The position numbers were made by a program, and so were the translations under genes. DNA of 64,000 bases from Ardenticatenaceae bacterium (lineage in GTDB: Bacteria; Chloroflexota; Anaerolineae; Promineifilales; Promineifilaceae): NCBI GenBank assembly GCA_020634235.1, contig JACKCB010000002.1, positions 992,001 through 1,056,000 of the forward strand, written 5' to 3'. A model generated the notes under the pieces. That model did not search any database. It saw nothing but the letters and a program-made list of their open reading frames with translations, and was not told where the DNA came from. Positions 9,342 through 19,422 of the stretch are shown piece after piece; positions within the stretch are counted from its first letter, which is position 1, and each line of letters starts with the position of its first letter.

Positions 9342-9359
9342 GAAAGCGAGGTAACGGGC

Positions 9360-9620
9360 ATGAGTTGGTTCAATCGGATATTCAAACGGGAAGAAAAGAG
9401 CAGCAGCATAGCCAAGACGCGCCTGCAAATGGTACTCACACACGACCGCGAAGACATCTCGCCCGGTTTGATCGAACTGATCAAGGATGATATTATCGAG
9501 GTTATTGTCAGGCACCTGGCAATAGACCCGGATTCCGTGGTCGTAAACCTGACCAAAACGACAAATGAGAGCCGGCTGGTGGCCGAAATTCCCCTAAAGA
9601 GCAATGGCCGGCGACCTTAG
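9360..9620 (+). CDS. minE: cell division topological specificity factor MinE
   Basis: The product has 86 residues. The protein shows the MinE layout: an N-terminal amphipathic segment (S-W-F-N-R-I-F-K-R), the MinD-activating helix (A-K-T-R-L-Q-M-V-L-T-H-D-R), then the dimerising domain with L-I-K-D-D-I-I-E-V-I and I-D-P-D-S-V-V-V-N-L. It stimulates MinD ATPase and drives redistribution of MinCD. It lies 18 bases after minD. Confidence 0.92.
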   Translation: MSWFNRIFKREEKSSSIAKTRLQMVLTHDREDISPGLIELIKDDIIEVIVRHLAIDPDSVVVNLTKTTNESRLVAEIPLKSNGRRP

Positions 9621-9638
9621 TCAGATCGTGCAGTCGCT

Positions 9639-10745
9639 ATGCTACAAAAAACTGCTTCCGTATGGCGGTACTTCGACCTCTGGTTGGCGGCCGCCGTTAT
9701 TCTTTTAACCGGCTATGGCGTGCTCATCATTCGCAGCGCCATCACCGGCACGCCGGCTTTCGTGGGCTACGAAATGCGCCAACTCGCCTTTGCCGCGGTT
9801 GGCGTTGTGGTCATGGTGGCCATTGCCGCCGTAGACTACCGCATCCTCACCTCCTCCCACTGGTACATCTATCTGGGGCTAATTGCCTCACTCATCCTGG
9901 TGCTGCTTGTGGGCACCATTGGTAACGCCTCGCGGCGCTGGTTTGCTCTGGGGCCGGTCAACTTGCAGCCCTCAGAGATTGGCCGCATCTTGCTGGCCGT
10001 GACCTTCGCCCAGTTCCTGGCCCAACGCCAACACCTGATGCAGCGCTTTTCCAACACCATCGTGTCGTTGATCTACGTGGGCATCCCCATTGGCTTCATC
10101 TTCATCCAGCCCGACCTGGGGATGTCGGTGCTGTTCCTGGTGATGTGGTTTGTGATGATCTTCATGGCCGGGCTGCCGCTTTCCCACTTTGCTGTGCTGG
10201 CCACAACCGGACTGATGGCGGCCCTGGCCGTCTTGCCTTTCCTGGCCGACTATCAGAAGGAACGCATCACGGCGTTTGTCGACCCGGCCGCGGTGCCGGA
10301 GCAAGCCTTTAACATCGACCAGGCGGTGATCAGCATTGGCTCAGGCGGCTGGTTTGGCAAGGGGTATTTGCAGGGGACGCAAAGCCAGTTGGGCTTTTTG
10401 CGCGTGCAGCATACCGACTTCATCTTCTCTGTGCTGACCCATGAGATGGGGCTGTTGTTTGGCTCGCTGGTAGTTTTGGGCCTGATGGGTTTCATCTTGT
10501 GGCGTATTTTGCTGGTGGCCCAGATCACGCAAGACCCGGCCGGGCGTCTCATCTGCGTGGGCATCGCCGGCGGCCTCTTCTTCCAAACCGTCGTCAGCGT
10601 AGGCATGAACGTCCGCCTGCTGCCCGTTACCGGCCTCACCCTGCCATTTGTCAGCTATGGGGGCAGCTCCCTCGTCACCCTGTTCGTGGCCATTGGCGTG
10701 GTACAATCCATCCGCATGCGCCATCGTAAACAGGAATTCGGCTAG
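9639..10745 (+). CDS. rodA: SEDS-family peptidoglycan glycosyltransferase RodA/FtsW
   Basis: The product has 368 residues and about ten transmembrane helices. SEDS signatures are visible: L-Q-P-S-E-I-G-R, Q-P-D-L-G-M-S, and near the end the F-V-S-Y-G-G-S-S-L motif. Such proteins polymerise lipid II into glycan strands with a class B penicillin-binding protein. Its position directly after minE, 18 bases away, favours RodA (elongation) naming, as in many other bacteria, but FtsW function cannot be excluded by sequence alone. No Shine-Dalgarno is obvious, so coupling to minE is possible. Confidence 0.88.
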   Translation: MLQKTASVWRYFDLWLAAAVILLTGYGVLIIRSAITGTPAFVGYEMRQLAFAAVGVVVMVAIAAVDYRILTSSHWYIYLGLIASLILVLLVGTIGNASRRWFALGPVNLQPSEIGRILLAVTFAQFLAQRQHLMQRFSNTIVSLIYVGIPIGFIFIQPDLGMSVLFLVMWFVMIFMAGLPLSHFAVLATTGLMAALAVLPFLADYQKERITAFVDPAAVPEQAFNIDQAVISIGSGGWFGKGYLQGTQSQLGFLRVQHTDFIFSVLTHEMGLLFGSLVVLGLMGFILWRILLVAQITQDPAGRLICVGIAGGLFFQTVVSVGMNVRLLPVTGLTLPFVSYGGSSLVTLFVAIGVVQSIRMRHRKQEFG

Positions 10746-10802
10746 CCAGGGGCAGGCACGACCCAACGCCTCACCACCACCCCGCAGCTTCAAGGAGTTT
10801 TC

Positions 10803-12299
10803 ATGACCGTTCGTGTTCGCTTTGCGCCCAGCCCCACGGGCTATTTACACATTGGCAGCGTTTGGACCGCCCTCTTCACCTGGATGTATGCCCGGCGGCA
10901 CAACGGCCAGTTCATCCTGCGCATCGAAGATACCGACACCCGCCGCACCGTGCCCGGCGCGCTGGAGAACCTGATGGACGGCCTGCGCTGGTTTGGCATT
11001 GAGTGGGACGAAGGGCCAGACATCGGCGGTCCGTATGGCCCCTATACCCAAACCGAACGAGCACCGCTCTACCAACAGTGGGCGCACTGGCTGGTGGACA
11101 ACGGTTACGCCTACAAATGCTTTGCCACGGCCGAAGAGCTGGCCGAAATGCGCGTGCTCCTGGAAGCCAGGGGGGACCATTCCGGCTACGACCGCCGTTA
11201 CCGCGACTATCCGCCGGAAAAAGTGGCCGCGTTGGAAGCAGCGGGGCATCCCTACGTCATTCGTTTCAAGATGCCCCTGGACGGCACCTCTGTAGTCCCC
11301 GATTTGCTGCGCGGCGACGTCGTTTTTGAAAACGTGCAGCTTACCGACTTTGTCCTGCTAAAATCTAACGGCCTGCCCACCTACCACCTGGCCGTCGTCG
11401 TGGACGACCATTTCATGAAAATCAGCCACGTGACACGGGGGATTGAGTGGCTGAGCACCGCCCCGCTGCACGTGCAGCTCTATAAAGCATTTGGCTGGGA
11501 GATGCCGGTGTGGGTCCATCTGCCGGTCATTCTCAGCCCCAGCGGGCGGGGCAAGCTAAGCAAGCGCACCCAGGCCTTCCTGGACAGCGGCGAAAAGGTG
11601 CTGGTGCGGGCCGATGAGTTCACCAGGGCTGGCTATTTGCGCGACGCGCTGGTCAACTTTCTGGTTAACGTGGGCTGGTCGTTTGGCGATGATCGCGAGA
11701 AGTTCACCATCGAAGAAGCGATTGCCCGCTTTGACCTGGCGGCGATTAGCCCGGCCCCGGTGAAGCTGCCCTATGCCAAGCTGGATTGGCTGAATGGCCA
11801 GTATATCCAGGAGATGCCGCCGGCGGCGCTGGCCAAGGCGGTGGCCCCGTTCCTGGCCGCAGCCGGCTACACGGTGGATACGGCGGCCCTGCTGCCGCTA
11901 ATGCCAGCAATGTCGGTGCGGCTAAAGCGGCTGACGGATGCGGTTGATTTCCTACGCTTTCTATACGAAAAGGCTCCACTGCCCCCGGCCGGGGAAGTGA
12001 CGGACAAGCGACTACCCCCGGCCGGGGCGCTGGCCGCCTTCACCGCCGCGCGCAACTTCGTGCAGACCGTTCAGCCGTATGACTACGACCAATTGCAGGC
12101 CGGTCTGAACGCCATCGGCGAAGCCAACACCACCAACGGCAAAGCCGGCCCCTTCCTGGGCAAAATGCGCCTGGCCATCACCCGGCAGCAGGTCTCCCCA
12201 CCGCTGTTCGAGTCCATGCTCGCCCTCGGCCGGGCCGAATCTGCCGCCCGGCTGGATGATGTTGTTATTGCCCTGGAACAATTGGCGCTAACCCCGTAA
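10803..12299 (+). CDS. gltX: glutamyl-tRNA synthetase
   Basis: The product has 498 residues, the normal size. The class I HIGH element appears as S-P-T-G-Y-L-H-I-G near residue 10, and the KMSKS equivalent as G-K-L-S-K-R near 252. The R-I-E-D-T-D-T-R-R motif recognises glutamate. The C-terminal helical anticodon-binding domain is present. It charges tRNA-Glu. A discrete glnS follows immediately, so this enzyme need not be non-discriminating. AAGGAG precedes the ATG. Confidence 0.95.
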   Translation: MTVRVRFAPSPTGYLHIGSVWTALFTWMYARRHNGQFILRIEDTDTRRTVPGALENLMDGLRWFGIEWDEGPDIGGPYGPYTQTERAPLYQQWAHWLVDNGYAYKCFATAEELAEMRVLLEARGDHSGYDRRYRDYPPEKVAALEAAGHPYVIRFKMPLDGTSVVPDLLRGDVVFENVQLTDFVLLKSNGLPTYHLAVVVDDHFMKISHVTRGIEWLSTAPLHVQLYKAFGWEMPVWVHLPVILSPSGRGKLSKRTQAFLDSGEKVLVRADEFTRAGYLRDALVNFLVNVGWSFGDDREKFTIEEAIARFDLAAISPAPVKLPYAKLDWLNGQYIQEMPPAALAKAVAPFLAAAGYTVDTAALLPLMPAMSVRLKRLTDAVDFLRFLYEKAPLPPAGEVTDKRLPPAGALAAFTAARNFVQTVQPYDYDQLQAGLNAIGEANTTNGKAGPFLGKMRLAITRQQVSPPLFESMLALGRAESAARLDDVVIALEQLALTP

Positions 12300-12410
12300 A
12301 ATTCCGTAAACTTACCGCTGGACCCGGCCGGTGCGCCGGTACGGACGTAGGGATTACCCTACCCGGCCGGGAACCGGCAGAGGCCAGCAATCCACCCATC
12401 GAGGTTCACC

Positions 12411-14114
<1,704 letters not shown>

Positions 14115-14162
14115 CCCATCCTGGCGTGGCCCGCCCGGCCGGGCCACGCCTCCCCTCTCCCC

Positions 14163-14927
14163 ATGGACAAAACCCAACAACTGCTCACCCGCCTGGATGA
14201 AATCGGCCAGTCGCTGGACCAAACCGCGCACGCCCTGGCCCTCATCGGCCTCGGCTCCGTCGGGATAGAACTGGACCGGCTGGACGCCTACTCCGACCTG
14301 GACTTCTTTGTCATTGTGGCCGCCGGCCACAAAGCAACCTACCTGCAATCATTGGATTGGCTGGCCCACGTCTGCCCCATCGCCTACCAATTCCGCAACA
14401 CCCCCGACGGCTACAAACTGCTCTTCCAAGACGGTATCTTCTGCGAGTTTGCCGTGTTTGAGCCGGACGAACTACACCAGGTGCCGTTCGCCCCCGGCCG
14501 GGTCATCTGGAAACAACCCCACATCACCAACACCATCGCCATTCCCCCCCAACCCAGTCCCCCACCAGCCGCCAGCGCCATCGAATGGCAGTTGGGCGAG
14601 GCCCTGACCAATCTGTACGTGGGGCTGGGGCGTTACCGGCGCGGCGAAAAGCTATCCGCGGCCCGCTTTGTTCAGCAGTATGCCGTGGACCGCGTACTGG
14701 CCCTGGCCGCCAACCTGGAGCCGGAGAGCCGCGCCCCCAAAGACCCCTTTGCCAGCGAGCGCCGCTTCGAGCAGCGTTTCCCCAACACGGCCCGCGAACT
14801 GCCCCATTTTGTGCAGGGCTACGAGCGCAGCCCCGAATCAGCGCTGGCCATCCTGGCCTTCCTGGAACGCCATTTCGCCGTCAACCCCGCCATCGCCGCC
14901 GCCATCCGCGCCCTGGCAAACGAGTAG
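14163..14927 (+). CDS. nucleotidyltransferase-fold protein
   Basis: The product has 254 residues. Residues about 25-50 read G-L-G-S-V-G-I-E-L-D-R-L-D-A-Y-S-D-L-D-F-F, matching the G-S-x(9-12)-D-x-D metal-binding signature of the pol-beta nucleotidyltransferase superfamily, as in aminoglycoside or lincosamide nucleotidyltransferase folds. The rest is a helical C-terminal domain with no assigned role. The substrate is unknown; nothing nearby suggests drug resistance. It starts 48 bases after glnS without a clear ribosome site. Confidence 0.65.
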   Translation: MDKTQQLLTRLDEIGQSLDQTAHALALIGLGSVGIELDRLDAYSDLDFFVIVAAGHKATYLQSLDWLAHVCPIAYQFRNTPDGYKLLFQDGIFCEFAVFEPDELHQVPFAPGRVIWKQPHITNTIAIPPQPSPPPAASAIEWQLGEALTNLYVGLGRYRRGEKLSAARFVQQYAVDRVLALAANLEPESRAPKDPFASERRFEQRFPNTARELPHFVQGYERSPESALAILAFLERHFAVNPAIAAAIRALANE

Positions 14928-14929
14928 GC

Positions 14930-14970
14930 GCGCCAGGCGTAACCGGTTCGTACCCACTTGCGCCTGGCGC
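14930..14970. terminator. hairpin between convergent genes
   Basis: GCGCCAGGCG (14930-14939) pairs perfectly with CGCCTGGCGC (14961-14970) across a 21-base loop. It lies between the stop codons of the nucleotidyltransferase and VWA genes. There is no T-tract, so it may be a bidirectional terminator or a transcript-end stabiliser. Confidence 0.55.
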
Positions 14971-14978
14971 CCTAGCGC

Positions 14979-16736
14979 CTACTGCTCCGCCGAAATTGAG
15001 ATATACACGTTGCCAATCGACTGCGGATCCGCCGTGAACAGGCGGCCGCCGCTCACCGTGGCAATACGGTTCAGGACCTCCGTGTCGGCCGCGTCGCCAA
15101 AGGCGATGGGGAAGATTTTGATGCCATCCGCCTCCGCCTGCGATGGCAGGCAAGTGGCAAACATCTGGTTCTCCGTCACCCGCCCCACCGTATCCTCACC
15201 ATCTGACAGCAGCACAATGCCATAGAGGCGCGATTCACCGTTGGCCGCGTCCTCCGCCTGCTGCGCCTGCATCAGGCTGACGGCGTCACACACCGACTGG
15301 TAAAGCGCCGTGTTGCCATCCGCCACCAGGCCGCCAACCCGGCCGGAGAGCCCCTCCACCACATCTCCCACCCGCGCCGGCGCCTCCAACACCACCGGCT
15401 CATCACTGAAAATAATCACCCCCACCTGGTCGTTGGGGTCCAACCGCTGCAAAAACTCCACCGTGGCCGTGCGCGCCGTCTTGATCCGCTCCCCCTCCAT
15501 GCTGCCCGACACGTCAATCACGATGAGCACCGTCGCCTTGCGCTTGTTCAGGTTGAAGATATCAATCACCGCGGCGCTGATGTCAGCGTTGGGGCTGGGC
15601 AGCGGCGGCACCGTCGCCGGGGTCACACGCGGGTCCGTGCCATAATCCAGGGTCATAGGGTTGTGCAGAGCAATGCGGCTGTCCAACGGCCGCAGGTAGT
15701 TGTCGATAGCCGCTTCCTGCTGTTCATCGGACAGCAGATAATCCAGGAAAATACCGGCCGCTTCGGCCTGCTCGTCGCTCACCCAGTCGGCATTGTCCAA
15801 AATGCAGTAGGGGTGGTCAGCCCAGATAGTTCCCCCGGCCGGGAAGATAAACGCCAGCGGAAAAGTCAACTCATCTCCCCGCTCCACGTTAAAACGCACC
15901 ACCTCCGCCTCCGGCACCGCTGCCGCATGCAAGTAGCCCGTACCCTCCCGGGCCATCAACTCCAGCAGCGCCGGGGCCTGCCGCCCATAGCGCGCCGTAT
16001 TCTCCTCCAACGCCCGCATAGCCGTTTGCACCTCGTCACTATAAACATCGGCCACCGTCAGCGAATCGGTGCGGCCGGCAATACCATAGACAAAGCTGGT
16101 CATGGAGAGCAAACCAGAGTTAGCATAAGCCGGGTGGCTGTGACCAAAGCTGAACTGCCCCCACTCCGGCCGGCCATAGCTGGCCCAGCCCTCCGGGTTA
16201 GCCGCCAGATCCACAATCGTGTCCCAGCCAATGGGCTTCTCCGGCCAGCCCAACACCTCGGCCATAGGCCGCCACATGGCAAAACCCAACGGCGCATACA
16301 CCGTGGGCTGGCAAGCCTGGCTGGCTAACGGCTTGTTATAGCGCTGCCGCCAGGCCTCGTTCGCCTGGTCCACCCAGGATTGGTCGCCAGGACTCCAGGC
16401 AATGGGCTGCGAACTGCCATCCAGAATAGCATTCATCGAACCGCCAGAAGTCACGTGGCTCACCTCCACCACAATGCGCTGGCCAGAGGCCGTGGTATGG
16501 TTTTCACTGTTAAACTGGGCTGTCACCTGGTTCAGCCAGCTTTCCTTGGTATTGGACGAGGCCAGGGTAATGAGCAGCGAACCCTCCGGCAGCGGCGTCG
16601 CCGCCGGCGTATCACTGGCGCTCCCATTGCCCCGATCGGTCAGCGCGGGTATGATGCTTCCAAACAAAATAATCAGGCCGATGGCGCAGAAGGTCACAAG
16701 CATGATCACTACGAAGGTAATGCGGGTCCGGTTCAT
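14979..16736 (-). CDS. solute-binding plus von Willebrand A domain protein, membrane-anchored
   Basis: The product has 585 residues. A transmembrane anchor (about 5-28) is followed by an extracellular solute-binding fold (about 45-370, with E-S-W-L-N-Q-V-T-A-Q-F near its start) and a C-terminal VWA domain whose MIDAS reads D-V-S-G-S-M-E-G with a later S-D-G-E-D. VWA domains bind ligands through a metal ion. This combination is a recurring bacterial architecture of uncertain function, probably surface adhesion or ligand capture. ATG 16736 is preceded by AGGAG and replaces a longer frame starting at 16802. Confidence 0.82.
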   Translation of the reverse strand: MNRTRITFVVIMLVTFCAIGLIILFGSIIPALTDRGNGSASDTPAATPLPEGSLLITLASSNTKESWLNQVTAQFNSENHTTASGQRIVVEVSHVTSGGSMNAILDGSSQPIAWSPGDQSWVDQANEAWRQRYNKPLASQACQPTVYAPLGFAMWRPMAEVLGWPEKPIGWDTIVDLAANPEGWASYGRPEWGQFSFGHSHPAYANSGLLSMTSFVYGIAGRTDSLTVADVYSDEVQTAMRALEENTARYGRQAPALLELMAREGTGYLHAAAVPEAEVVRFNVERGDELTFPLAFIFPAGGTIWADHPYCILDNADWVSDEQAEAAGIFLDYLLSDEQQEAAIDNYLRPLDSRIALHNPMTLDYGTDPRVTPATVPPLPSPNADISAAVIDIFNLNKRKATVLIVIDVSGSMEGERIKTARTATVEFLQRLDPNDQVGVIIFSDEPVVLEAPARVGDVVEGLSGRVGGLVADGNTALYQSVCDAVSLMQAQQAEDAANGESRLYGIVLLSDGEDTVGRVTENQMFATCLPSQAEADGIKIFPIAFGDAADTEVLNRIATVSGGRLFTADPQSIGNVYISISAEQ

Positions 16737-16894
16737 GGATTCTCCTGCCAAAACGTCGCCCAGGTCAGGAACCCGGGCTCCCGTATCTTTTGTAGGCCCC
16801 AAATAGGCTTTGCTGCGCTTGATTATAGCAGATTACACCCCGGCCGGGGCAGTTCCCGCGCCCGGACAACCAACCAACCCACGGAAGATAACCC

Positions 16895-18394
16895 ATGGAC
16901 GAATGGACCATTCCCCAAATTCAGGCCCAGATGGCCAGCGGCGCGCTAACCGCGCAGCAGCTCACCCAACGATACCTGGAGCGCATTGCCCAGCTAGACC
17001 GGCAAGGGCCAGCCCTGCACAGCGTCATCACCATCAATCCCGACGCCCTGGCGCTGGCCGCGGCATTAGATGACGAGCGCGCCCAGGCCGGGGCGCGCGG
17101 CCCGCTGCACGGCATCCCCGTCCTGCTCAAAGACAACATCGACACCGCCGACCGCCAACCAACCACGGCTGGCTCACTGGCCCTGGCCGGCACCATCGCC
17201 CGGCACGACGCCTTCCTGGTGGAAAAGCTGCGGGCAGCTGGGGCAATTATCCTGGGCAAAGCCAACCTCAGCGAATGGGCCAACTTCCGTTCCACCCACT
17301 CGGTCAGCGGCTGGAGCAGCGTGGGCGGCCAGGTACGCAACCCGTACGCGCTAGACCGCAACCCGTGCGGCTCCAGCTCCGGCTCGGCCGTGGCCGTGGC
17401 CGCCAATCTGTGCGCCGCCGCCGTGGGCACCGAGACCGACGGCTCCATCATCTGCCCCGCCCACATAAACGGCATCGTCGGGCTAAAGCCGACGGTGGGG
17501 CTGGTTAGCCGGGCGGGCGTTGTGCCCATTGCCCACAGCCAGGACACGGCCGGGCCAATGGCCCGCACAGTAACAGACGCAGCCATTTTGTTGGGGGCCA
17601 TGGTGGGGGTGGACCCCGCCGACCCGGCCACGGCGGCCAGTGCGGGACATTCTTTTGACGACTACACCCAGTTCCTGACCCCGGCCGGGCTGCGCGGCGC
17701 GCGCCTGGGCATCGCCCGCAACTTCTTCGGCCACAACCCCCGCGTAGACCAACTCATAGAAGCGGCCATCGAAACCATGCGCCAGTTAGGAGCGGAAATC
17801 GTGGACCCGGCCAACCTGGAAACGGTCCCCGCGCTTGAAGGGCCAGAGCTAACCGTACTGCTGCATGAGTTCAAAGCCGGCCTGAACGCCTACCTGGCCG
17901 GTCGCGGGCCAGACACCACGGTACGCTCGCTGGCCGACGTGATCGCCTTCAACGCCGGGCAAGCGGCGCGGGTGATGCCTTATTTTGGCCAGGAACTGCT
18001 GCTGCTGGCCGAATCGGCCGGCCCGCTGAGCGATGAGGCATACTTACAAGCGCTGGCCGAGAGCCGGCGGCTGGCCCGCACCGAAGGGCTGGACAAAGTG
18101 CTGCAAGCCCATCATCTGGACGCCCTGGTGGCCCCGGCCGGGGGGCCGGCCTGGCTCACCGATTATGTCAATGGCGATCATTATGGCGGGGGCAGCTCCT
18201 CCCCCGCCGCCGTGGCCGGTTATCCCAGTGTCACCGTCCCGGCCGGGGCGGTCTACGGCCTGCCGGTGGGCATTAGCTTCATGGCCGGGGCGTGGCAGGA
18301 ACCCACCCTGCTGAAGCTGGCCTACGCCTTCGAGCAAGCCACCCAGGCCCGCCGCCCACCCCAGTTCCGGCCCACCATAGACTGGCACGCCTGA
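16895..18394 (+). CDS. amidase signature family hydrolase
   Basis: The product has 499 residues. The Ser-cisSer-Lys catalytic set is visible: L-L-K-D-N-I-D-T supplies the lysine, G-S-S-S-G-S-A the cis-serine region, and T-D-G-S-I-I-C-P-A the nucleophile. The core G-L-K-P-T-V-G-L-V-S-R sequence is typical of the family. It hydrolyses an amide bond. The overall sequence resembles stand-alone amidases rather than GatA, and no gatB or gatC is adjacent. The exact substrate is unknown. GGAAGAT precedes the ATG. Confidence 0.88.
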   Translation: MDEWTIPQIQAQMASGALTAQQLTQRYLERIAQLDRQGPALHSVITINPDALALAAALDDERAQAGARGPLHGIPVLLKDNIDTADRQPTTAGSLALAGTIARHDAFLVEKLRAAGAIILGKANLSEWANFRSTHSVSGWSSVGGQVRNPYALDRNPCGSSSGSAVAVAANLCAAAVGTETDGSIICPAHINGIVGLKPTVGLVSRAGVVPIAHSQDTAGPMARTVTDAAILLGAMVGVDPADPATAASAGHSFDDYTQFLTPAGLRGARLGIARNFFGHNPRVDQLIEAAIETMRQLGAEIVDPANLETVPALEGPELTVLLHEFKAGLNAYLAGRGPDTTVRSLADVIAFNAGQAARVMPYFGQELLLLAESAGPLSDEAYLQALAESRRLARTEGLDKVLQAHHLDALVAPAGGPAWLTDYVNGDHYGGGSSSPAAVAGYPSVTVPAGAVYGLPVGISFMAGAWQEPTLLKLAYAFEQATQARRPPQFRPTIDWHA

Positions 18395-18408
18395 CGCCAA
18401 AATTACGC

Positions 18409-18437
18409 TTGCCCTCCGTCCGCCCACATGGTAAAAT
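18409..18437 (+). promoter_or_regulatory. promoter of tRNA-Gln
   Basis: TTGCCC (18409-18414) and TAAAAT (18432-18437) are spaced by 17 bases. The tRNA begins 11 bases after the -10 element, so transcription would start almost at the mature 5' end. Confidence 0.6.
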
Positions 18438-18448
18438 GCGGGCGTCCT

Positions 18449-18522
18449 TGAGGGATAGTTTAACGGTAGAACAGCGGACTCTGACTCCGTCAGTCGTGGT
18501 TCGAATCCACGTCCCTCAGCCA
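18449..18522 (+). tRNA. tRNA-Gln (anticodon CUG)
   Basis: A 74-base cloverleaf can be folded by eye. The acceptor stem pairs TGAGGGA with TCCCTCA, the D arm is GTTTAACGGTAGAAC, the anticodon arm is GCGGA-CTCTGAC-TCCGT with anticodon CTG, and the T arm has a 5-bp stem around TTCGAAT. The CCA end is encoded. It would read CAG, the preferred glutamine codon in GC-rich genes. Confidence 0.95.
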
Positions 18523-18532
18523 AAATGAAGAA

Positions 18533-18560
18533 GCGGCCGGCTTGTGCCGGCCGCTTTTTT
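18533..18560 (+). terminator. rho-independent terminator after tRNA-Gln
   Basis: GCGGCCGGC and GCCGGCCGC form a perfect 9-bp stem with a TTGT loop followed by six T residues. It lies between the tRNA and the convergent dapF gene. Confidence 0.9.
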
Positions 18561-18569
18561 GTTGCCTGG

Positions 18570-19415
18570 CTACGCAGCCAGCAGCTCGGGCGCAAGCTGC
18601 CCGGCGCAGATCTTGGCCACAGGTCCGGTAAGCGTGGCCTGAAAATCGGCTGTTAGCTGCACTTGCAGCGTGCCGCCAGGCATGTGTACCGTGACCGCGG
18701 GTGCGCACAAGCCCAGCCGGTAGGCCACCGCCGCGGCGGCGGTGGCGCTGCTGCCGCTGGCCAGGGTGTAACCCGCGCCCCGCTCCCAGATTTCGATTTG
18801 CAGGTTGTGCCAATCCAGGACCCGCATAAACTGCACGTTGGTGCGCCGCAAAAAGCGGGGGTCCTGCTCAATGAGCGGGCCATACTGCCGGGCCACGGCG
18901 GCCGAAGGCTGCTCGTGCAGGATAACGCAGTGGGGGTTGCCCAGGCTGGCCGCGCAATAGGTAAACGCCATGCCCTCCCCCGGCCGGATAACCTCCCGCA
19001 GCACCTCGCGCGGTGGGCCGCTCATGGGCATGGCCTGGCTGTGGAAGCTAACCTGCCCCATCTGCACCTGCACTTCCCGGCCGGGGCCAAATACCTGGCA
19101 GGTGACCACCCCGGCCGGGATAGCCACCGTAAACGCCGCCACCCCCACCAGCCCCGCATCCCACAGATAGCTGGCGAAAATGCGCAGCCCGTTGCCGCTC
19201 TTCTCCGCCTCACTGCCGTCGGGGTTGAAGATGCGCAGGCCAAAATCGGCGGCCGGCCCGGCCCCGGCCGGGAGCGGCCCCCACAAAACACCATCTGCCC
19301 CCACGCCATGGTGGCGCTGGCAAACGCGGCGGACGAGCGCCGGCGTCAGCGGCCGGTCGCCGGGCGGCAAAACCAGGTAATCGTTGCCCAGAGCGTGGTA
19401 TTTGGCAAACTGCAT
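18570..19415 (-). CDS. dapF: diaminopimelate epimerase-family protein, both catalytic Cys replaced by Ser
   Basis: The product has 281 residues and the usual length. It carries K-Y-H-A-L-G-N-D at the N-terminus and the F-N-P-D-G-S-E-A-E substrate loop. The two catalytic regions read K-S-G-N-G-L-R and Y-T-L-A-S-G-S-S-A, where canonical enzymes have C-G-N-G and A-C-G-T/S-G. The normal enzyme interconverts L,L- and meso-diaminopimelate for lysine and peptidoglycan synthesis using that cysteine pair. Serine at both sites could mean a variant subfamily or altered activity. ATG 19415 matches the family N-terminus; ATG 19442 lies inside the preceding GMC gene. Confidence 0.8.
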   Translation of the reverse strand: MQFAKYHALGNDYLVLPPGDRPLTPALVRRVCQRHHGVGADGVLWGPLPAGAGPAADFGLRIFNPDGSEAEKSGNGLRIFASYLWDAGLVGVAAFTVAIPAGVVTCQVFGPGREVQVQMGQVSFHSQAMPMSGPPREVLREVIRPGEGMAFTYCAASLGNPHCVILHEQPSAAVARQYGPLIEQDPRFLRRTNVQFMRVLDWHNLQIEIWERGAGYTLASGSSATAAAAVAYRLGLCAPAVTVHMPGGTLQVQLTADFQATLTGPVAKICAGQLAPELLAA

Positions 19416-19422
19416 TGGCCGG

